A DNA stretch of 64,000 nt, taken from assembly GCF_963675395.1 (NCBI RefSeq), contig NZ_OY776223.1, forward strand, positions 1,922,001 through 1,986,000, read 5' to 3'. The notes under the pieces were generated by a model. The model searched no databases and was not told the DNA's origin. It saw only the letters and a list, made by a program, of their open reading frames with translations. Shown piece after piece: positions 59,683 through 64,000 of this stretch. Made by a program: the position numbers and the translations under genes. How positions within the stretch are numbered: the first letter of the stretch is position 1; each line of letters starts with the position of its first letter. This stretch comes from an uncultured Vibrio sp. (lineage in GTDB: Bacteria; Pseudomonadota; Gammaproteobacteria; Enterobacterales; Vibrionaceae).

Positions 59683-60300
59683 ATGGATACCCACGTTTGG
59701 TTCGCCTATTTGGTAACAGCGATCGTTTTTAGTCTTGCTCCGGGTTCTGGTACGGTAAACTCCATCAGTAATGGTCTGAGTTACGGTACGCGCAAGTCTC
59801 TCAGTGCGATCGTGGGCTTGCAAATTGGCTTGGCCATTCACATCGCGATGGTGGGGGCTGGTATTGGTGCGCTGGTGGCTCAATCTGCGATGGCGTTTAC
59901 CGTTATTAAATGGGTTGGTGCGGCTTATCTTGTCTGGCTTGGCTTCCAGAAATGGCGCGATACTTCTGGTTTGGTGGCAGCTGAAAACCAAAAAGAGATG
60001 TCTGCCACGTCATTGATGTACAAAGCTATCCTCATTAACCTGACAAACCCAAAATCGATTGTTTTTCTCGTGGCGTTGTTTCCACAGTTTATTGACCCGG
60101 CCAAAGACCAGCTAACTCAGTTATTGGTGTTAGGTGTGACGACTGTCGCGGTGGATTCTTGTGTGATGCTTGGTTACACCTCACTGGCATCCAAGATGGG
60201 TCGTTTTATTCGCTCAGATAAAATTATGGCAAACATAAATAAAGTCTTTGGTTCCATGTTTATGGGATGTGGTGCACTATTAGCGGCGGCAAAATCATAA
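59683..60300 (+). CDS. rhtB: RhtB, homoserine/homoserine-lactone exporter
   Basis: 205 residues, about six membrane helices, with the LysE-superfamily signature LAPGSGTVNSISNGLSYG and LINLTNPKSIVFLVALFPQF. Next to pldB, as E. coli rhtB, so I use that name; the sequence also fits other RhtB paralogs. Efflux of homoserine-type amino acids is inferred from the family. Confidence 0.88.
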   Translation: MDTHVWFAYLVTAIVFSLAPGSGTVNSISNGLSYGTRKSLSAIVGLQIGLAIHIAMVGAGIGALVAQSAMAFTVIKWVGAAYLVWLGFQKWRDTSGLVAAENQKEMSATSLMYKAILINLTNPKSIVFLVALFPQFIDPAKDQLTQLLVLGVTTVAVDSCVMLGYTSLASKMGRFIRSDKIMANINKVFGSMFMGCGALLAAAKS

Positions 60301-60327
60301 CTCGCTAATTATTAGGTTGTTTTTAGT

Positions 60328-61551
60328 ATGAATACCACGTATGTCGCTCGCCAGCCTATCTTTAATCGTAAAAGGCAAACGCTTGGCTATGAATTGTTGT
60401 TTCGGGATGGAGAGCGCAATGTTTTCCCAGCTCATATTGATGCAGACCGAGCGACATACCGACTGATTGTCGAAAACTTCCTGTCGGTAGGATTAAATCC
60501 GGTGATTACCTCATCGAGATGTTTTATCAACTTCCCTCATCAGAGTTTACTGCGCCGTTTACCCCGCAGCTTGCCGAAACATAAAATTGTCGTAGAAGTA
60601 CTAGAAACTTGTCAGCCCACCGATGAGCTGTTTGAGGCGATTAGAGAGCTTTATCGAGAGGGTTACCTGATCGCATTGGACGACTTCACCTTAACTCCAG
60701 AATGGCAACGTTTCTTGCCTTACGCTCATATTATAAAGCTGGATATTATGGCAATGGGGCTTGAAGCCGCTTGTGAGTTGGTCAAAACGCAATTAGCGCA
60801 ACGAGTGAAATACCATTTTCTGGCTGAGCGAGTGGAGACTGAAGAAGAGTTTAATCAGGCGAAAGCGGCGGGGTTCAAATTTTTTCAGGGCTACTTTTTC
60901 AGCAAGCCTTTGGTTTCTCAAACCCATTATGTGAGCCCGGAACAGGTTGTGGCGCTGCAGTTATTTCGTGAAGTCTGTGTGCCGGAGCCAGACTTCCAGC
61001 GCATTGAAGGTATTATCACTCAAGATGTGGCATTGTCGTACAAACTGTTGCGTTTTGTGAACATGCAAGCGACCAAACTGGAAGTAGAGATCCGCTCATT
61101 TCGTCAGGCTCTGATTTACCTTGGTCAGGATAACCTCAAGCAATTCGTCTCACTTGTTGTGGCATCTTATATCTCTACCAACAAACCGAGAGAGCTGTTT
61201 AACCTCTCGCTTCAACGAGCGCAATTTTGTCAATTGATGTCTCGTCACCATCCATTCTCCCATCTGAATGAGCAAGGCTTTATGGTCGGTTTATTGTCGA
61301 TCCTAGATGCCATACTTGATCTGTCTACTGAGTCATTAATCAAGCAATTACCGCTCAGTGAGCCTGTTCAACAAGCGTTGCTGCATCGAAAAGGGGAATA
61401 CGGGGCACTTATTTCTCTGGAAGAATGCTATGAACGTGCCGACTGGTCCGGAGTGGAAAAATTTTCTAATCAGTTGGGGCTCTCTTTCGAGCAAGTCCAG
61501 TCCTCATTGGGCGAAGCGGTTCGGTGGAGTCAGAGCATCGCCAACTTTTAG
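60328..61551 (+). CDS. EAL-HDOD signalling protein (YuxH-like)
   Basis: 407 residues. The N-terminal EAL-like half (about 1-200) keeps YELLFR, a FINF Asn, VVEVLE, ALDDF, IIKLDI and FFQGYFFSKP, so many metal and substrate residues of c-di-GMP phosphodiesterases are present, but the loop after DDF lacks the usual G-x-G. The C-terminal HDOD domain (about 205-400; YKLLRFVNM, RQALIYLGQDNLKQFVSLV) is a signalling module. Probably a c-di-GMP-responsive regulator, active or degenerate. Monocistronic. Confidence 0.85.
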   Translation: MNTTYVARQPIFNRKRQTLGYELLFRDGERNVFPAHIDADRATYRLIVENFLSVGLNPVITSSRCFINFPHQSLLRRLPRSLPKHKIVVEVLETCQPTDELFEAIRELYREGYLIALDDFTLTPEWQRFLPYAHIIKLDIMAMGLEAACELVKTQLAQRVKYHFLAERVETEEEFNQAKAAGFKFFQGYFFSKPLVSQTHYVSPEQVVALQLFREVCVPEPDFQRIEGIITQDVALSYKLLRFVNMQATKLEVEIRSFRQALIYLGQDNLKQFVSLVVASYISTNKPRELFNLSLQRAQFCQLMSRHHPFSHLNEQGFMVGLLSILDAILDLSTESLIKQLPLSEPVQQALLHRKGEYGALISLEECYERADWSGVEKFSNQLGLSFEQVQSSLGEAVRWSQSIANF

Positions 61552-61619
61552 TCTTTCCAGTATTAAACTTTTGTGACGTTAAGCGCTGTGCTCTTGACGT
61601 CGCTGCGGTTTTAAATAAA

Positions 61620-61649
61620 CATATATGCATATCCATATATAGGTATATT
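61620..61649. promoter_or_regulatory. Candidate ArsR operator
   Basis: A run of overlapping AT dyads directly before arsR: CATATATG (61620-61627) and ATCCATATATAGGTAT, consistent with the AT-rich inverted repeats bound by ArsR repressors. It ends about five bases before the arsR start codon, so bound ArsR would cover the promoter. Confidence 0.55.
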
Positions 61650-61653
61650 TACT

Positions 61654-61989
61654 ATGCTTCCACATCAGTTTTTCAAACTTTTATCTGACGAGACTCGCGT
61701 GCGGTGTTTAATGCTGGTGGCTCGTGAAGGAGAGGTTTGTGTGGGCGATTTAGCGTTTGCACTTCAAGAGAGCCAACCGAAAGTTTCTCGTCATCTAGCC
61801 CAGTTACGAGCCAATGGAATCTTAGTTGATAAGCGCCAAGGACAATGGGTGTTTTACCAATTGTCCCAACAGCTTCCGGGGTGGATGAGAAAAGTGATTG
61901 ACGACCTAGTGGCATCGAATTGTTTGAAGCAAGAATACCAGCAAGATATTTCGCGTTTGCATGACAAAAGTCGTGAGGCATGCTGCTAA
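61654..61989 (+). CDS. arsR: ArsR-family As(III)-responsive repressor
   Basis: 111 residues, winged helix-turn-helix (about 10-85; FKLLSDETRVRCLML, LQESQPKVSRHLAQLR). The usual metal-binding ELCVCDL is EVCVGDL here, with one cysteine lost, but there is a C-terminal Cys-Cys pair (110-111) and Cys90, so the As(III) site may lie at the C-terminus as in Acidithiobacillus-type ArsR. First gene of the arsenic cluster. Confidence 0.88.
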   Translation: MLPHQFFKLLSDETRVRCLMLVAREGEVCVGDLAFALQESQPKVSRHLAQLRANGILVDKRQGQWVFYQLSQQLPGWMRKVIDDLVASNCLKQEYQQDISRLHDKSREACC

Positions 61990-62041
61990 TCGCAACGAGC
62001 GAACAGTAATTTCAAGGTAGAAGATTTTAAAGGTAAAGATT

Positions 62042-63043
62042 ATGACGATTAAAGTAGGGATTAATGGTTTTGGCCGAATCGGTCGTTTGGCACTGCGTGC
62101 AGCGTTTGACTGGCCCGAGCTGGAGTTTGTGCAGATTAATGACGTCGCTGGCGATGCGGCAACACTGGGTCACCTACTGGAGTTCGACTCGGTTCAAGGT
62201 CGTTGGCATCACGAGGTTCAGGTCGAAGGTAACGAACTCATCATTAATGGTAAGCGTATCGTCACGACACAACAGCGAGATATAGATGCCGTTAATTGGT
62301 CGGGCTGTGATGTTGTGATTGAAGCAACGGGTGTGCATCGTAAATCGTCGTACTTAGATCAGTACCTTGATCAAGGTGTGAAGCGAGTTGTGGTCAGCGC
62401 GCCAGTAAAAGAAGAAGGCATTGCTAACATCGTTGTGGGTGTGAATGACCATATCTTCGACCCTGAAAAACACCGTATTGTGACCGCGGCATCTTGTACT
62501 ACCAACTGTATCGCACCTGTGGTGAAAGTGATTCATGAGAAGCTGGGTATCGAGCAGTCTTCATTTACCACTATTCATGATCTGACCAACACACAAACCA
62601 TTCTGGATGCGCCGCACAAAGACCTGCGTCGTGCTCGTGCTTGCGGCATGAGTTTGATTCCAACCACGACAGGCAGTGCGACAGCAATCGTGGAAATTTT
62701 CCCGGACTTGAAAGGCAAAATTAACGGCCACGCAGTACGTGTTCCTCTGGCTAATGCGTCACTGACCGACATTATCTTTGATGTAAAACGCGATACCACA
62801 GCAGAAGAAGTGAATGCATTGCTGAAGGAAGCGTCTGAAGGTGAACTGAAAGGCATTCTTGGCTTTGAAGCGCGCCCTCTCGTATCGATTGACTACAAAG
62901 GCGACCAACGTTCAACCATTGTTGATGCGCAATCGACCATGGTCGTGGGCTCACGCATGGTGAAGATTTACGCGTGGTACGACAATGAAATGGGTTACGC
63001 AACACGTACTGCAGAATTGGTCCGTAACGTTGGTCTGGCTTAA
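62042..63043 (+). CDS. ArsJ-associated glyceraldehyde-3-phosphate dehydrogenase
   Basis: 333 residues with [16 protein letters not shown] (NAD binding), [11 protein letters not shown] (catalytic Cys and neighbouring sites) and a NEMGYATR tail. GAPDHs in arsJ operons use arsenate instead of phosphate, yielding 1-arseno-3-phosphoglycerate, which ArsJ exports. Housekeeping gapA is expected elsewhere in the genome. It follows arsR by 52 bp. Confidence 0.93.
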   Translation: MTIKVGINGFGRIGRLALRAAFDWPELEFVQINDVAGDAATLGHLLEFDSVQGRWHHEVQVEGNELIINGKRIVTTQQRDIDAVNWSGCDVVIEATGVHRKSSYLDQYLDQGVKRVVVSAPVKEEGIANIVVGVNDHIFDPEKHRIVTAASCTTNCIAPVVKVIHEKLGIEQSSFTTIHDLTNTQTILDAPHKDLRRARACGMSLIPTTTGSATAIVEIFPDLKGKINGHAVRVPLANASLTDIIFDVKRDTTAEEVNALLKEASEGELKGILGFEARPLVSIDYKGDQRSTIVDAQSTMVVGSRMVKIYAWYDNEMGYATRTAELVRNVGLA

Positions 63044-63055
63044 AGAGGTTTAATT

Positions 63056-63550
63056 ATGTCTCATCCTATATGGCAATTAGAGCTGGAGTCGGGTGCATTG
63101 GTATTAACACCTTGCCCGGGCACCAAAGAGGTTGCGCTACAAGCATCACTTGAACAGTTAAAAGAACAGGGTGTTCAAGCGATAGTCACAGCTCTGGATA
63201 ACGCAGAACTGGAAGCAAAAAACGTATCAGAGCTGGGTGAAGTGACTCAACAGCTCGGTATGAAATGGTTTCAAATCGAGATCGAAGACGATTGTGCACC
63301 AGACGATGTTTTTGCGCAGAAATGGCAGCACGCAAGTCCTGAGCTACACGCCATTCTTGCACAAGGCGGTAAGGTTGCCATGCACTGTATGGGCGGGTCT
63401 GGCCGAACTGGTCTTTTAGCTGCGCACTTACTGCTTGAGAAAGAATGGGCGCTCGACGATATCGTACGTGAAGTGCAGGCTTTGCGCCCAGGCGCATTTA
63501 CTAAACCAGTGCAGGTTGAGTACATCGAGCACGTAGCACAGAGTGCTTGA
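63056..63550 (+). CDS. Dual-specificity-type phosphatase in the arsenate cluster
   Basis: 164 residues. Signature C-x5-R in HCMGGSGRTG (about 108-117), with an acidic stretch DDCAPDD upstream that could supply the general acid. The fold resembles the CDKN3/Cdc14-type phosphatases. Twelve bases after the GAPDH gene, so same operon. Role unknown; it might act on a phosphorylated or arsenylated metabolite, or on a protein. Confidence 0.85.
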   Translation: MSHPIWQLELESGALVLTPCPGTKEVALQASLEQLKEQGVQAIVTALDNAELEAKNVSELGEVTQQLGMKWFQIEIEDDCAPDDVFAQKWQHASPELHAILAQGGKVAMHCMGGSGRTGLLAAHLLLEKEWALDDIVREVQALRPGAFTKPVQVEYIEHVAQSA

Positions 63551-63559
63551 TCAGCTTAT

Positions 63560-63592
63560 AGAGCTTTTGGAACACTATGATCTAAAAGCTCT
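63560..63592. repeat. Hairpin repeat copy A
   Basis: AGAGCTTTTGGA pairs with TCTAAAAGCTCT (one G-T), loop ACACTATGA. Ten bases after the phosphatase stop. Confidence 0.75.
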
Positions 63593-63748
63593 GATTCAAT
63601 TGGATTAGTGCAGTTTCTGGACACATCAATAAGACTTATAAAAAATTATATCGTTGATTTTAATGTATTTTTGTTTTGTTGGATTAAAAGTTATTGCGCT
63701 TACATGTCTGTACCAATATCAATAGAAAGTTATTGGTGTTCAGGTTAT

Positions 63749-63781
63749 AGAGCATTTGGAACATCATGATCCAAATACTCT
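63749..63781. repeat. Hairpin repeat copy B
   Basis: AGAGCATTTGGA pairs with TCCAAATACTCT (one mismatch), loop ACATCATGA. Same stem and loop lengths as copy A; stem positions 6 changed from T-A to A-T, which preserves pairing. Confidence 0.75.
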
Positions 63782-63805
63782 TATTGCTGTACATCTGAGG
63801 TCAAA

Positions 63806-64000
63806 ATGATTTCACAACTAAGCAAAAGCATTCGTCAGTACATGTTGGTGACGTTCAATTATTGGAACTTTACGGTTACCGATGGTGCGCTGCGCATGCT
63901 GGTGGTGCTTTACTTTCATGACTTGGGTTACTCAACCCTGGCAATTGCGTCACTTTTCCTTTTCTATGAGTTTTTTGGCGTGGTCACCAACCTGATTGGC
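63806..64000 (+). CDS. arsJ: ArsJ, organoarsenical MFS exporter (3' truncated by window edge)
   Basis: 65 residues visible; frame open to the right edge. Start ATG at 63806 after GAGG. MLVTFNYWNFTVTDGALRM and VLYFHDLGYSTLAIASLFLFYEF match the N-terminus of ArsJ, an MFS permease that exports 1-arseno-3-phosphoglycerate. Its partner GAPDH is at 62042. Confidence 0.88.
   Translation, partial: MISQLSKSIRQYMLVTFNYWNFTVTDGALRMLVVLYFHDLGYSTLAIASLFLFYEFFGVVTNLIG

Larger units (their letters stand above)
63551..63805. other. Gap between phosphatase and arsJ, with two related hairpins
   Basis: 255 bp. It contains two copies of a 12-bp-stem hairpin (see 63560 and 63749), and the AT-rich middle (63600-63740) shows no gene or clear promoter. 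The second hairpin ends 25 bases before the arsJ start. Confidence 0.6.

Overview
This is a 64 kb piece of a gammaproteobacterial chromosome, almost certainly from a Vibrio. The complete 16S-23S-5S operon is Vibrionaceae-like, housekeeping gene order resembles the oriC-proximal region of enterobacteria and vibrios (hemCDXY/cyaA/cyaY/lptM-lysA-dapF-xerC-yigB; rhlB-gppA/trxA/rho; ubiD-fre; pldB-rhtB-yigL), and three near-perfect parS centromere sites (about 2.8, 9.6 and 54.7 kb) place it on the origin side of the main chromosome. The species cannot be fixed from what I can see.

Layout. 1-2.75 kb: the 3' part of a thiamin thiazole operon (thiF-thiS-thiG-thiH). 2.9-7.5 kb: a Xaa-Pro aminopeptidase, a divergent LysR regulator/Bcr-type MFS exporter pair and a small protein. 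7.5-10 kb: a four-gene minus-strand operon matching the bufferin (copper-binding RiPP) architecture: precursor (DUF2282), MNIO oxidase (DUF692), partner (DUF2063), DoxX. 10.2-23.9 kb: uvrD, a CsrB-type sRNA with about 28 GGA motifs, ggt, a LysE exporter with an AraC regulator, rarD, recQ with a small DUF3630-like gene, yhhQ behind a candidate preQ1-I riboswitch, and rhlB-gppA. 24-29.8 kb: trxA, rho, a secreted hypothetical protein, an enlarged ubiD with an internal domain duplication, a 2Fe-2S ferredoxin and fre.

29.8-35.8 kb: a complete rRNA operon (tandem P1/P2 promoters, boxA, 16S, tRNA-Ile, tRNA-Ala, 23S, 5S, distal tRNA-Ser). 35.8-42.3 kb: an accessory block that looks foreign. It holds a decayed IS630-type element with both terminal repeats, then a minus-strand cluster of a SPOR lipoprotein, two DUF4402-like subunits, a PapD-like chaperone and a 991-residue usher-like outer-membrane protein that itself ends in a SPOR domain. 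The IS end supplies the last codons of that protein. This is the strongest candidate in the window for a poorly described system: a surface-fibre assembly machine with peptidoglycan-binding caps.

42.6-61.6 kb: hemC-hemD-hemX-hemY, cyaA with a candidate CRP site, cyaY, lptM-lysA-dapF-DUF484-xerC-yigB, a DTW-domain protein, a lipoprotein, an EVE protein, yigL, pldB, rhtB and an EAL-HDOD signalling protein. 61.6-64 kb: an arsenate-resistance cluster (ArsR, GAPDH, a dual-specificity-type phosphatase and the start of arsJ), consistent with conversion of arsenate to 1-arseno-3-phosphoglycerate and its export. A 12-bp-stem hairpin is duplicated with a compensatory base-pair change around the gap before arsJ.

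How the parts connect: the bufferin operon (copper) and the arsJ cluster (arsenate) are two stress modules set in core genes; the CsrB-like RNA, the cAMP genes and the EAL-HDOD protein are global regulators; parS sites and xerC serve chromosome segregation and dimer resolution. All annotation is from reading sequence and translations; no database search was run.
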